Source of the DNA: Candidatus Aminicenantes bacterium UBA1061
GTDB lineage: Bacteria > Acidobacteriota > Aminicenantia > Aminicenantales > Saccharicenantaceae
DNA length: 64,000 nucleotides
Assembly: GCA_002316315.1 (NCBI GenBank)
Contig: DCDG01000018.1
Span: 124,001-188,000 of the forward strand
Reading direction: 5' to 3'
In this document: one piece after another, positions 1-8,880 of the stretch
Position numbering within the stretch: position 1 is the first letter of the stretch
Layout: every line of letters starts with the position of its first letter
Program-made: the position numbers and the translations under genes
The notes under the pieces: model-generated
Told to the model about the DNA's origin: nothing
Databases searched by the model: none
Seen by the model: the letters and a program-made list of their open reading frames with translations, nothing else

Positions 1-1
1 C

Positions 2-397
2 GTCAAGTTAAGTGATTATGCCGGTAAGGTAGTAATTCTTGATTTCTGGGCAACCTGGTGTGGGCCCTGCCTCGGCTCATTCCCGGGCATGAAGCAGTTG
101 GTTGAAGAATACCAGAAGCAACCGGATGTGGCTTTTGTCTTTGTTAATTGCTGGCAGGATGAGGACAACAAAGAGCAGGTGGTCAAGGAATTTCTGGAAA
201 AAAATCAATATCCATTTTATGTCCTGATGGATACTACTAATAAAGTTACTTCTGACTACGGCGTCTCCGGTATCCCAACCAAGTTCATCATTGACCCCAA
301 AGGCAAAATTAAATTCAAGGTCATCGGCTTTGAAGGCGACACCGAGAAGATGGTCCAGGAAGTTAAGATTATGATCGATTTGGTCAGAGGTAAGTAA
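2..397 (+). CDS. TlpA-like thioredoxin-fold protein (5' partial)
   Basis: The reading frame is already open at base 2, so the gene begins before the window. The visible 131 residues are the redoxin domain of a TlpA/ResA/AhpC-TSA-like thiol-disulfide oxidoreductase. The active site WCGPC lies about 20 residues into the visible part (bases 59-73), after the usual core strand with FWATWC. The cis-proline loop is GIPTKF near base 270, followed by a C-terminal strand with FIIDPKG. Such proteins normally sit on the outside of the cytoplasmic membrane behind a signal peptide or lipoprotein anchor; that part is missing here, so location is inferred. An internal ATG at 89 lies after the CxxC motif and is not the start. 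The partner substrate cannot be told from the neighbours. Confidence 0.85.
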   Translation, partial: VKLSDYAGKVVILDFWATWCGPCLGSFPGMKQLVEEYQKQPDVAFVFVNCWQDEDNKEQVVKEFLEKNQYPFYVLMDTTNKVTSDYGVSGIPTKFIIDPKGKIKFKVIGFEGDTEKMVQEVKIMIDLVRGK

Positions 398-480
398 AAA
401 AGCCAGAAAAGCTTTAAACTATACTAATATTTTGCCGGCAAGTTTGATAGCGGCCGAATAAAAAAATATTTCTGAAAACA

Positions 481-518
481 TGGCTTCTGCTTTCGCCAGA
501 TTTCATGGCCAGAAGCTG
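481..518 (+). other. 5' leader hairpin before the Cys/Met PLP enzyme gene
   Basis: GCTTCTG (483-489) pairs with CAGAAGC (510-516). Inside it GCCA (495-498) pairs with TGGC (506-509) around a 7-nt loop, leaving a 5-nt bulge on the left side only. The structure ends just before the ribosome binding site AAAGGTGA of the gene at 533. No T-run follows, so it is not a terminator. It may affect translation or RNA stability; I do not recognise it as a known riboswitch class. Confidence 0.4.
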
Positions 519-532
519 AAAGGTGAAAAAAC

Positions 533-1720
533 ATGGAAGATAAAAGTCAAAGAAATTTAGAAACTCAGGTGATTCATGCTGGCTATGAGCTAGATAAAGC
601 CACTCGCAGTGTCTCCCCACCTATCTATCAGACCTCGACTTTCGCCTTTGAGAGTGCCGAGCAGGGGGCGGCATTATTTGCCGGTAAAGAAAAAGGATAT
701 ATTTATACGCGCCTTGGTAATCCTACTATTGAAGCTCTCGAACAGGCAGTCGCCAGCCTGGAAAAAGGTGTTGGGGCTCTGGCTACTTCCACCGGTATGG
801 CCGCCGTCTCAACGGTTTATTTTTCGCTGCTCGAAAAAGACACTCACCTGATCGGTACGGCTGCTCTTTACGGCGCTTCCAGAACTATCATTGAAACCGA
901 GTTTGTCCGCTATGGGGTAACCTCAGATTTTGTTGATACCTCCAACCTGGACGAAATCAGGAAAAAAATCAGAAAAAATACCAGACTTCTTTACATTGAA
1001 AGCCCGGCTAATCCCACAATGGCCCTGACTGATATCCAGGGCTGTGCTCAAATTGCCAGAGAGCACGGGCTGGTTTTAGCGGTTGATAATACTTTTGCAT
1101 CGCCCATTCTGCAGAACCCGCTGGAACTAGGAGCGGATGTCGTCCTCCACAGCGTGACCAAATTTATAAATGGCCACAGTGATGTGGTTGGCGGCATAAT
1201 CGTCAGCAAAACAAATGAGCTACAGGAACGCCTGGCCAGGGTTCTTCACCTGCTGGGCGGAACCATGGATCCCCATCAGGCCTGGCTGGTTCTGCGCGGT
1301 TTAAGGACACTTTATCTCCGGGTAGAAAAAGCTCAGGACAATGCCAGAAAATTAGCTTCCTGGCTCGAATCTCAGCCCAAAGTCGCCTGGGTTAACTATC
1401 CCGGCCTGCCCGGCCATGCTCAATTTGAACTGATGAAAAAGCAGATGAAAGGTCCTGGCTCTATGATTTCTTTTGGCCTCAAAGGTGGTTATGAGGCTGG
1501 TCTGAAGCTAATCAACAGCGTTAAACTTTGCACCCTGGCCGTTTCTCTCGGTGGGATTGAAACTTTAATCGAGCATCCAGCCAGTATGACTCATGCTGGA
1601 GTTTCAAGAGAAGAGAAAGAGAAAGCAGGCATTACAGATGATCTTATTCGCCTCTCAGTCGGCTGTGAGGCTTATGAAGACTTAAGGGCTGACCTCGAAC
1701 AAGCAATGGGTCAGTGCTAA
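533..1720 (+). CDS. PLP-dependent Cys/Met metabolism enzyme, probably methionine gamma-lyase or cystathionine gamma-lyase/synthase
   Basis: A 395-residue member of the Cys/Met-metabolism PLP family (fold type I). The PLP lysine lies in SVTKFINGH (near residue 208). YTRLGNPT near residue 60 and the phosphate-binding STGMAAV segment near residue 85 are also present. ESPANPT and AVDNTFASP are the standard substrate and PLP contacts. It cleaves or forms C-S bonds in methionine, homocysteine or cystathionine. The GGTMDPHQAWLVLRGL segment resembles methionine gamma-lyases, but their active-site Cys in the LYGC loop is Gly here (LYGAS), so substrate preference is open. The start at 533 has the ribosome binding site AAAGGTGA. 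It stands alone: a TlpA-like gene lies upstream and a convergent thioesterase downstream. Confidence 0.88.
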   Translation: MEDKSQRNLETQVIHAGYELDKATRSVSPPIYQTSTFAFESAEQGAALFAGKEKGYIYTRLGNPTIEALEQAVASLEKGVGALATSTGMAAVSTVYFSLLEKDTHLIGTAALYGASRTIIETEFVRYGVTSDFVDTSNLDEIRKKIRKNTRLLYIESPANPTMALTDIQGCAQIAREHGLVLAVDNTFASPILQNPLELGADVVLHSVTKFINGHSDVVGGIIVSKTNELQERLARVLHLLGGTMDPHQAWLVLRGLRTLYLRVEKAQDNARKLASWLESQPKVAWVNYPGLPGHAQFELMKKQMKGPGSMISFGLKGGYEAGLKLINSVKLCTLAVSLGGIETLIEHPASMTHAGVSREEKEKAGITDDLIRLSVGCEAYEDLRADLEQAMGQC

Positions 1721-1799
1721 ATTAAAGCGGGAAATTGCTAATTTTAAATTAGTGGCTCGATCAAAGAAAAACATTAACCTGTTTTAAACCTATTTAAGT

Positions 1800-2240
1800 T
1801 TAAGGCTGGCTTTTCGCCAGTTGTTCGGCTAGCTCTCCTTCTGCCCGGTAATAAACTCCGCTCCCCGTAGCAATGATCTGCCCGTTTTTTCCGATAAGCC
1901 TTCCTTCCGCGACAAAAGCTTTACCAGGGCGTCTGGTCACCCAACCCTCCGCTCTAATTTTCTCACCGATTCTTGCTGGCTGTTTAAACTCAACGGTCAA
2001 TTTAATAGTTACAGCCAGGACTCCTTCATACATGATGGCCTTAACCATGACTTCGTCCAGAAGACAGGAGATAATCCCGCCATGGACAATATCCCGATAA
2101 CCCTGATACTGCCTTTCAGCCTGGTATTCGGTCCAGGCCAGTTGCTTTCCCTCATCATAGAAAAAATCCAGCTTAAGACCGACTGGATTATCCTGCCCGC
2201 AGACAAAACAACCAGAATAATTAACTATTTTTTTACTCAA
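1800..2240 (-). CDS. PaaI-family hotdog thioesterase
   Basis: 146 residues with the single hotdog fold of the 4HBT/PaaI acyl-CoA thioesterase family. Diagnostic parts are the N-terminal CFVCGQDNPVGL segment common to this subfamily and the helix motif VHGGIISCLLDEV, which carries the catalytic acidic residue. The strands AVTIKLTVEF and the final IATGSGVYY complete the fold. Such enzymes hydrolyse thioesters of CoA in the cytoplasm; the acyl group is unknown. The start is a TTG codon at 2240, supported by GGAG eight bases upstream; no ATG exists near the domain start. It is transcribed away from the MFS gene at 2458 across a 217-bp gap. Confidence 0.85.
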   Translation of the reverse strand: MSKKIVNYSGCFVCGQDNPVGLKLDFFYDEGKQLAWTEYQAERQYQGYRDIVHGGIISCLLDEVMVKAIMYEGVLAVTIKLTVEFKQPARIGEKIRAEGWVTRRPGKAFVAEGRLIGKNGQIIATGSGVYYRAEGELAEQLAKSQP

Positions 2241-2457
2241 TTTTTAATCTCCACAAACTTTGATAATCTTCATCTCCGTCTTTTTTAATTTTAACGACCT
2301 CATATAAATTGTAAAGACTGAAAACTTAATTCAGATTTTTTTTGCCATATTTTATCATGGCTTGAAGCTGCCTGGCCCTTCAGCTCCTCTGCCCTTGCCA
2401 GACAGACTGACAGATGATAAGTTATTTGTTTAATCAACGCTTAATCAAGGCTATTAC

Positions 2458-3627
2458 ATGAAGAAAAGAATACTTGTTTCAGCTTCTTTGTTTCACGCTC
2501 TAACCGATGCCGCTACTATTGTCACTCCGACCATTTTCCCCATCCTTTACAGCCAGGCTTTCCTGATCAGAAAATACTCTCAAATCGGTTTGCTCTCCAA
2601 TCTGGGACTGATCACGACCTTGCTGCTCCAGTTCTGGGTAGTCAGGCTATCATTTAAATATGAATATAAATGGTTGATGCTCATCAGCGGACTGGGTATT
2701 GCCCTGGCTAACTTCCTAATTCCCCTGGCTCAATCCTTCAGTCTCCTCCTTTTGCTATATATCTTTCTCAGGGCTGTGACCAGTTTTTATCACCCGGTAG
2801 TCATCGCCTGGATTTCCCGCTCGAGGACGGGTTCCGGTCAGGAACTAGATGATGCCATGGGTATCCAGAGTGGCTCGGGCAATCTGGGGGCACTGGTCGC
2901 CTTTATCACTACCGGCTATCTAGCCCAGCATTTTGGCTGGAAAACCCCTCTTTATCTGTGGTCACTAATTAGCCTGGTTATGACCGCAGCCGGTGTTTCT
3001 GTCATTAACCGGGTTTCATCCAGACAGGAGATAAAACCAGACCTGTCAGCGGCCAGCTGGGCAACAGTTTTAAAAAGAATCAGCCACTTAATTCCAGGCT
3101 TTTTCCTGGCCGGCAGCGGGTGGTGGGTAACTATTTCTTTTGCCCCATCTTTGCTTCACAACAATTTTAATATTCCAATGGGTCGAACCGGGCTTTATCT
3201 GGCTCTCTGGATTGGCCTGGGAACAGTTACCGGCTCTCTTTATGGTCTGTGGAGCCGCCGTTTTGGCCGCAAAAGAGTTTTTCTGACCAGCCTGGGCGGA
3301 GCAACTATTTGCCTGTTCATTATTGGCTTTTCTACCAGCCAGGTCTGGTCAGTCACCGCTCTGGTGCTTTTTGGTGGTTTTATGCTTATGACCTACCCTT
3401 CTCTTCACACTTTTGTCGGTTCAACAGTCAAGGACGAAGAGCAAACCCTGGCTTTTAGCTGGGTCTCAAATATACAGCTTGTTTCTGGCGCCATAATAAC
3501 CTTGATTTGTGGTTTTCTGTCTGACCTGGTCAATATCAGATTTCCGTTTATCCTGACTGGATTTTTTGCTTTGTTTATTTTCCTATTTTATTTGCCCAAA
3601 AATGAAAAATACTTTGGGGCTAAATAG
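2458..3627 (+). CDS. MFS transporter, fosmidomycin-resistance-like
   Basis: 389 residues of nearly continuous hydrophobic segments, about 11-12 predicted membrane helices, as expected for the major facilitator superfamily. The first helix carries a LFHALTD segment, and the loop between helices 8 and 9 has a WSRRFGRKR basic stretch like the classic MFS cytoplasmic loop. The start region and the overall size resemble Fsr-type exporters, but the substrate cannot be told from sequence. The start at 2458 follows an AAGG-containing leader. The gene stands alone between a divergent thioesterase and a DegQ-type protease. Confidence 0.85.
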   Translation: MKKRILVSASLFHALTDAATIVTPTIFPILYSQAFLIRKYSQIGLLSNLGLITTLLLQFWVVRLSFKYEYKWLMLISGLGIALANFLIPLAQSFSLLLLLYIFLRAVTSFYHPVVIAWISRSRTGSGQELDDAMGIQSGSGNLGALVAFITTGYLAQHFGWKTPLYLWSLISLVMTAAGVSVINRVSSRQEIKPDLSAASWATVLKRISHLIPGFFLAGSGWWVTISFAPSLLHNNFNIPMGRTGLYLALWIGLGTVTGSLYGLWSRRFGRKRVFLTSLGGATICLFIIGFSTSQVWSVTALVLFGGFMLMTYPSLHTFVGSTVKDEEQTLAFSWVSNIQLVSGAIITLICGFLSDLVNIRFPFILTGFFALFIFLFYLPKNEKYFGAK

Positions 3628-3667
3628 TTACCTCTCATCTGACTCGATTATTTTTGTTTTTTCCAGC

Positions 3668-3696
3668 TTGAAATTTATGCCTCAATAGAGTTAAAT
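3668..3696 (+). promoter_or_regulatory. Sigma70-like promoter of the DegQ-type protease gene
   Basis: TTGAAA at 3668-3673 and TTAAAT at 3691-3696 are separated by exactly 17 bases. A start near 3703 would give a leader of about 31 bases to the preferred ATG at 3734. Confidence 0.5.
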
Positions 3697-3733
3697 AAAT
3701 TTAATAAGTCTGCCGTAAAGGATGAAACTCATT

Positions 3734-4795
3734 ATGGTCAACAAAACAAAAACGGCTTATCTGGCCATGTTTATTTTCCTCTGGTCAGCCTGGCTAACGA
3801 TTTTACCGGCTAAAGTTCAGGCCCAGTTGACCGAGGATGAGAAAAACACCATTGAAGTTATTAAGCGCACTCAGAATTCGGTCGTCTATGTGACCAATAT
3901 TCAACTGGTGGTTGACTTCTTTTCCTGGACAGAAGAAAAAATCCCACGAGGCACAGGTTCCGGCTTTATCTGGGATGATCAGGGACATATCATTACTAAC
4001 TACCATGTAATTGAAGATGGCGATATTTTTAATGTCACCTTGCCCAATCAGGACCAGCGACAGGCGAAACTGGTCGGAAAAGAGCCTGCCAAAGATATCG
4101 CTGTCCTGAAAATTGAAGGTGGACTGAAAGGCTTATATCCATTAAAAATAGGTTCTTCAGCGAATCTGCAGGTTGGCCAGAAGGTTATCGCCATCGGCAA
4201 TCCTTTCGGTTTTGATCACACCGTAACTGCGGGCATCGTCAGTGCTCTTGGCCGAAGTATGCCCGGCGTCGGCGGAGTAACCATCAGAGACATGATTCAG
4301 ACCGATGCCTCCATTAATCCTGGAAATTCAGGTGGGCCACTCTTAAATTCGGCTGGCGAATTGATCGGAATGAATACCATGATTATTTCTCCAAGCGGGG
4401 CTTCCTCTGGTATCGGCTTCGCCATACCGGTTGATACTATCAAAAAAATCGCGCCCCAGATTATCAAATATGGACGTGTCATCCGGCCCGACCTTGGTCT
4501 GACCTACCTCCCTGATAGCTACACCAGGCGATTAGGCATTCAAGGTGTAGTAATTTATGAGGTACCTGCAGGTTCTGAGGCCTATAAAAAAGGGGTGAGA
4601 GGCTTAACCCGCGGTCGCTTCGGTCGTATTCTAATTCAAGATATCATTAAAGAAGTTGACGGGAAAAAAGTAAACTCCTTTGATGATCTCTATAACCTGC
4701 TTGATAATTATAAGATTGGCGATACCATTACCCTCACTTTGGAAAGAAACGGACAGAAAAGAAAAATTCAGCTGACACTTGTTCAATCTGATTGA
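3734..4795 (+). CDS. Periplasmic S1C serine protease, DegQ/HtrA type
   Basis: A secreted trypsin-like protease with one PDZ domain. A signal peptide of about 30 residues ends near AKVQAQ. The catalytic triad is readable: His in NYHVIEDG, Asp in KDIAVLKI and Ser in NPGNSGGPL. The C-terminal 100 residues form one PDZ domain (GVVIYEVPAGSEAYKKG to the final strand), so it is the one-PDZ DegS type in layout, although the leader looks cleavable. The role is quality control of envelope proteins. ATG at 3722 is also possible, but the ribosome binding site AAAGGA (3717-3722) overlaps it; ATG at 3734 has proper spacing. The gene converges on its minus-strand neighbour with 3 bases between stop codons. 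Confidence 0.93.
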   Translation: MVNKTKTAYLAMFIFLWSAWLTILPAKVQAQLTEDEKNTIEVIKRTQNSVVYVTNIQLVVDFFSWTEEKIPRGTGSGFIWDDQGHIITNYHVIEDGDIFNVTLPNQDQRQAKLVGKEPAKDIAVLKIEGGLKGLYPLKIGSSANLQVGQKVIAIGNPFGFDHTVTAGIVSALGRSMPGVGGVTIRDMIQTDASINPGNSGGPLLNSAGELIGMNTMIISPSGASSGIGFAIPVDTIKKIAPQIIKYGRVIRPDLGLTYLPDSYTRRLGIQGVVIYEVPAGSEAYKKGVRGLTRGRFGRILIQDIIKEVDGKKVNSFDDLYNLLDNYKIGDTITLTLERNGQKRKIQLTLVQSD

Positions 4796-4798
4796 GGC

Positions 4799-6298
4799 TC
4801 AACGGATTTTGTGGGCTCTAATTTCATAATCTTCCTGCCAGAGAGTCAGTCCGGTTATCTGGCCGCTGTCATCCAGGTTAAATTTGATGCGGAGAAAAGG
4901 ATCCATCGAGAAAAATATGGTCTGGGTTTCAACATAAAATTTAGTTGGCGTTTGACCTGTTGGATGAACCACTAAATAATAATCTTCAACGCTGATATCA
5001 AGGTAATAGGAACCGTTGACCTCATAGCGACCAACATACTGCTGATAAATGGAAGGATCAAGCCGATATAGCGGTTTTTCTTCTGGTTTAAAATCCGGCC
5101 AGTCATATATAACTGATAGTCCCCTGAGAATTTCGTCAAGTAGTAAACCGCCATTATCACTATTAGCCATAATCAGAGCACCTTGACCTAAGGCTGGATA
5201 AATCACCAGGGCTGAGCGGAATCCATGGGTTTTACCGGTCATATAAATCTTAAATTTTTCACGTTCGCCTTCCAGCCTGAAACCAAGTCCAGGATGACGG
5301 GAATCAACAGAAAGCATTTGCCGGGCCAGCTCAGGCGGCAAGAGACCATCATTTTTACCCCGGGCACAGTCAACAATCTCAAACACAAATTTGAGATAAT
5401 CGAGAGGGTTGGACCACAAACCGCGGGCCGCCTCTTCCGGATAGCGATAATAATCTCCTTCTACGGCTGCACCCTCTCTGACATGCCCGGTAGCCATATC
5501 AGCTGTCTCTGGTAAACTCCAGCTGGCAACATTTATGTCGAGTGGCATAAAAATGTCCCGTCTGGCCAGTTCCAGCAGCTTTTTTCCAGTTTTATCCTCA
5601 AGAAATTGCTGCAAGAGAACATAGTTAAAATCAGAATATCTGATACCGGCTTCCTGATCAAAGCCACGCCAGCTAAAAAAATTGCTGGCTGGTTCTTCTC
5701 CCCTTAAAATTTGAATTAAATCTGGAAGACTGGCCCCAGCCGGATAACCGGTTGAAATCCAGGGGTAAAACCCGGCAGAATGGCTTAAAAGCTGCGATAA
5801 AGTAAAAGAGATTCTCCCCTGCGGCCAGAATTTTCTGCCGGCAAAGATCAGATTTTCATAATATGAGCCAATTTCTTCTTCCAGCCTTAGGTGCCCTTTG
5901 GCCACTTCGGCCAGGGCAACAGCGGCGGCCACCGGCTGGCTAAGCTCACCTACCTGAAAAATTGTAGCCGGCGTGACCTTATCATATTTAATTATGTCCT
6001 TGTAGCCATAGGTTTTAAACCATTCAACTTTATCTTTATCAATCACAGCCAGACTCAGGCCTGGTACCTTAAAAAACTGAAGGCGATCAGCCAGCTTAAG
6101 TTTTTCAGGCTTTTGTCCTTTAAAATAAACCGCCCGGTAAAGGCCTTTTTCCAGTTGATTAATCCGGCTCTTTTTTATAGATTCCTCAGTCTGACACGAA
6201 GAAAAGAAAAGACAGGCAGCCGCCAGGGAAATAATCAGCATTATGACTTTCCCCCGGATACCGGCCTTTTTCTTATTTTTCACTATACGTATCTCCAT
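4799..6298 (-). CDS. Beta-lactamase-fold lipoprotein without the catalytic SxxK motif
   Basis: A serine beta-lactamase/class C PBP-like domain of about 330 residues followed by a C-terminal domain (from about YRLDPSIYQQYVG) that often follows such domains. The N-terminus is a lipoprotein signal ending LFFSSCQ, so it should be anchored in the envelope. Where family members have SxxK (usually GSVSK), this protein reads GELSQ: nucleophile Ser is Glu and Lys is Gln. The YxN position is YSD, and HG of the third motif remains (KTHGF). It is therefore probably not a hydrolase; a binding or scaffold role is inference. I chose ATG 6298, which puts the signal peptide at the start. A GTG at 6370 would overlap the upstream gene and add 24 residues. 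Confidence 0.85.
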   Translation of the reverse strand: MEIRIVKNKKKAGIRGKVIMLIISLAAACLFFSSCQTEESIKKSRINQLEKGLYRAVYFKGQKPEKLKLADRLQFFKVPGLSLAVIDKDKVEWFKTYGYKDIIKYDKVTPATIFQVGELSQPVAAAVALAEVAKGHLRLEEEIGSYYENLIFAGRKFWPQGRISFTLSQLLSHSAGFYPWISTGYPAGASLPDLIQILRGEEPASNFFSWRGFDQEAGIRYSDFNYVLLQQFLEDKTGKKLLELARRDIFMPLDINVASWSLPETADMATGHVREGAAVEGDYYRYPEEAARGLWSNPLDYLKFVFEIVDCARGKNDGLLPPELARQMLSVDSRHPGLGFRLEGEREKFKIYMTGKTHGFRSALVIYPALGQGALIMANSDNGGLLLDEILRGLSVIYDWPDFKPEEKPLYRLDPSIYQQYVGRYEVNGSYYLDISVEDYYLVVHPTGQTPTKFYVETQTIFFSMDPFLRIKFNLDDSGQITGLTLWQEDYEIRAHKIR

Positions 6299-6357
6299 TA
6301 TTATTTTAAGAGGTGAAAAGGCGCCATAATTATAACATAACTGATTTAAAATTAGTT

Positions 6358-7074
6358 TTACATCTTCCACGTTCCAGCTACGATTAAATTAGCACCGGTC
6401 ATAGCTCCTGCCCGATCAGAAGCCAGAAAAGCCACTGCCTCGGCCACGTCTTCCACTTTACCTATCTGTCCCGGCCTAAGTTTCAAGCCAACCGGCAGGT
6501 CACCTCCCTCAATCAGGCCAGGCGAAACCATATTAACCGTAATATTATTGGCAATCTCCGCTACGGCGGCTGTCCTGGTCAGAATCAGCAGGCCGGTCTT
6601 GGCCACAGCATAGGGCGTTACTCCCGGAAAGGAGCCAAGGTGTTCGACCAGATGAAATCCAATATTGATAATTCTGCCCCATTTCCTGGCCCGCATCCCG
6701 GGCAAGGCATGTTTCAGGCAAAAATAGGAACTTTCAAGATTGGACCGAATTATATCTTCCCAGTCACTCTGAGTAAGTTCATCCCAAGGCTTGTTTCTAA
6801 TGGCACCTGGCATATTGACCAGAATATCCAGTTGCCCAAATTCTGCTATCACTTCTTTTATGAGCTTTTCCGCCCCGCTTTCTTGAGTCAGATCAGCCTG
6901 GAAAACAGCCGCCTGTCTTTCTTCGCTTTCTATCTGTTCCTTAAGACTTCTAGCCAGGGATTCATTCCGGTAATAATGGATGGCCAGCTGGCTGTAATCC
7001 CGGCTCAGCCTTTTGACTACTCCCTGACCTAAATGACCTGTTGCCCCGGTAATCAAAGCTACTCTGGCCGTCAT
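6358..7074 (-). CDS. SDR-family oxidoreductase, FabG-like
   Basis: A classical short-chain dehydrogenase of about 238 residues. The dinucleotide-binding motif is TGATGHLGQG at the start. The catalytic Tyr-Lys pair is in PYAVAKTG, and the C-terminal NMVSPGLI and NLIVAG segments are standard. The usual NNAG motif reads VNMPGA, a small deviation. It would reduce or oxidise a keto/hydroxy group with NAD(P)H; 3-oxoacyl-ACP reductase is only one possibility, and no other fatty-acid genes are adjacent. ATG 7074 has a near-perfect ribosome binding site (AAGGAGG, 8 bases away), better than the longer frame to 7116. It lies between hutH and the beta-lactamase-fold gene on the same strand. Confidence 0.88.
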   Translation of the reverse strand: MTARVALITGATGHLGQGVVKRLSRDYSQLAIHYYRNESLARSLKEQIESEERQAAVFQADLTQESGAEKLIKEVIAEFGQLDILVNMPGAIRNKPWDELTQSDWEDIIRSNLESSYFCLKHALPGMRARKWGRIINIGFHLVEHLGSFPGVTPYAVAKTGLLILTRTAAVAEIANNITVNMVSPGLIEGGDLPVGLKLRPGQIGKVEDVAEAVAFLASDRAGAMTGANLIVAGTWKM

Positions 7075-7179
7075 GACACACCCCTCCTTATACTTTACCT
7101 GAATTTTGCCTCCCACTTCATCTGTTAATATGTCAGAAGTCAGGACTCAGTCTTTCGTATTTTCTCAAAGATTATATTT

Positions 7180-8700
7180 TTATTTGAGAGGACCGGTAAT
7201 TTTTTCTACCGCCTCGAGAATTTCTCCCTTCTGAACGACCTCTTTCAAATTGTTAATATCATTGTATAGTGGCCTGTCTTCATCAAGAAAGGCTACATGC
7301 TGCCTGATGACTTGTCTGGCAGTTTCCACGGCCGGGGAGGGCTTTAAAGGCTGGCGAAAGTCCAGAGCCTGGGCCGCTGCTATAAACTCGATAGCCAGAA
7401 CGGCCTGGGCATTATCGAGAATTTGTCTTGTTTTGAGAGCAGTGGTCATGCCCATGCTGACGAAATCTTCCTGATCAGCTGCGGCGGGAATCGAACCGGT
7501 AGCAGCCGGGGTGGATAGCACCCGGTTTTCGCAGACCAGAGCACCTGAGGTATATTGAGACAGCATCAAACCGGAAAACATCCCGGCCCCTCTGGTCAGA
7601 AAAGCTGGCAGGCCGACACTTAGATTTGGATTCATCAACCGGTTTAACCGCCTCTCCGACAGAACACAGACGGTGGTAATAGCTGTTCCGAGCAATTCAA
7701 GAGCTAAGGCCTGGGGCACACCCTGGAAATTTGCCCCGGTCAGAACCAAATCTTCCTCAGGGAAAAATATCGGATTATCAGCGGCCCCGCTAAGTTCGAT
7801 TTCTATCATCTCCTTGGCCCATTGCCAGGCATCCCTGGCCGCACCCACCACTTGGGCAATGCTCCTTAGGCTATAAGCATCCTGGACTTTCTTACCTGGT
7901 TGAGCCAGGAGCTCCGAACCGGCGGTAAGTCTCCTGATATTTTCAGCTGAGGTAATTGCCCCGGGATAACCCCGCACCTTATGGACACGGTCATCATAGG
8001 CCTTCATATTAGCATTAAGAGCCTCAAGAGTCATAGCCGCCACAATCTCTGAGTTTTTTAACCATCGCCAGGCATCATTTACTTCCAGTGCACCAAGAGC
8101 TGTAATCATATTAGAGCCATTTATAGTGGCCAGACCATCGCGTGCTTGAAAGACTACAGGTTCAATTTCAGCTTTTCTCAGAGCCTCCCTGGCTTGCCAT
8201 CTTTCCCCCTGATAAAAAGCCTCGCCTTCACCCATCAGGACGAGAGCGATCTGGGACATGGGTGATAAATCGCCGCAAGCCCCAACCGAACCCTTTTCGC
8301 AGACAACCGGCGTTACCCCTTTATTCAACAATTCAACCAGTTTCTCTACCACTTCCAGTCTTAAGCCTGAATGGCCATGAGCATGACAGCTTATTCTGGA
8401 CACCATGGCCCCTCTAACCACCTCGATGGGCATCGGCTGGCCGTAGCCAGCTGCATGGCTGTAAATAATATATTTTTGAAATTTTTCTACCTGCTCCGGT
8501 CTTAAAACCACATTGGCCAGCTCGCCAATACCGGTATTCACCCCATACATAATTTCACTCTTTTCAATCTTATCCTCGAGCAGGGCCCGGCATTTTTTAA
8601 TGCGCTGGCTGGCTTCTGGATGGAGTTCAACTTTCTCCTTCCCTCTGGCTACGCTCACCAGCTGCTCAACCGTCAAATGTCCATCAATGACAACACTCAT
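7180..8700 (-). CDS. hutH: Histidine ammonia-lyase (aromatic amino acid lyase) with Ala-Cys-Gly motif
   Basis: 506 residues, the normal length for histidine ammonia-lyase, which removes ammonia from histidine to give urocanate. The conserved Tyr lies in MYGVNTGIG (residue 52), and His82 in YSHAAG is the substrate-selecting position that favours His. Glu in DQEDFVSMG is the histidine-type Glu rather than the PAL/TAL pattern. The MIO-forming tripeptide, normally Ala-Ser-Gly, is Ala141-Cys142-Gly143 (GSVGACGDLSP). Published mutagenesis of a bacterial enzyme found Ser-to-Cys tolerated, so activity is plausible. hutU, hutI and other hut genes are absent nearby. The ATG follows a strong GGGAGG site. 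Tyrosine or phenylalanine lyase is a less likely alternative. Confidence 0.88.
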   Translation of the reverse strand: MSVVIDGHLTVEQLVSVARGKEKVELHPEASQRIKKCRALLEDKIEKSEIMYGVNTGIGELANVVLRPEQVEKFQKYIIYSHAAGYGQPMPIEVVRGAMVSRISCHAHGHSGLRLEVVEKLVELLNKGVTPVVCEKGSVGACGDLSPMSQIALVLMGEGEAFYQGERWQAREALRKAEIEPVVFQARDGLATINGSNMITALGALEVNDAWRWLKNSEIVAAMTLEALNANMKAYDDRVHKVRGYPGAITSAENIRRLTAGSELLAQPGKKVQDAYSLRSIAQVVGAARDAWQWAKEMIEIELSGAADNPIFFPEEDLVLTGANFQGVPQALALELLGTAITTVCVLSERRLNRLMNPNLSVGLPAFLTRGAGMFSGLMLSQYTSGALVCENRVLSTPAATGSIPAAADQEDFVSMGMTTALKTRQILDNAQAVLAIEFIAAAQALDFRQPLKPSPAVETARQVIRQHVAFLDEDRPLYNDINNLKEVVQKGEILEAVEKITGPLK

Positions 8701-8814
8701 TTAATCCTCCCATTAAATCATTTTTTAAGTCTTATATTTTATCACTATAAAGAAGATTTATAAAAGAGCAAAAATGACAGCAGGCAGATCAGCCATTCAT
8801 GGCCAGATCTGGAG

Positions 8815-8843
8815 TTGACATCGCCTGTGACTAAAGATATAAA
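8815..8843 (+). promoter_or_regulatory. Strong sigma70-like promoter of tdh
   Basis: TTGACA (8815-8820), 17-base spacer, TATAAA (8838-8843). The predicted transcript starts near 8850, about 30 bases before the ATG at 8881, and includes the ribosome binding site AGGAG. Confidence 0.7.
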
Positions 8844-8880
8844 ATTCTTCTTGCTGAAAATTTTCACAACAGGAGCTTAG

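Noticed and set aside
5891..6316. 141-residue plus-strand open frame
   Set aside because: Antisense shadow of the beta-lactamase-fold gene; composition is not protein-like.
6640..7032. 130-residue plus-strand open frame
   Set aside because: Antisense shadow of the SDR gene with intact motifs on the other strand.
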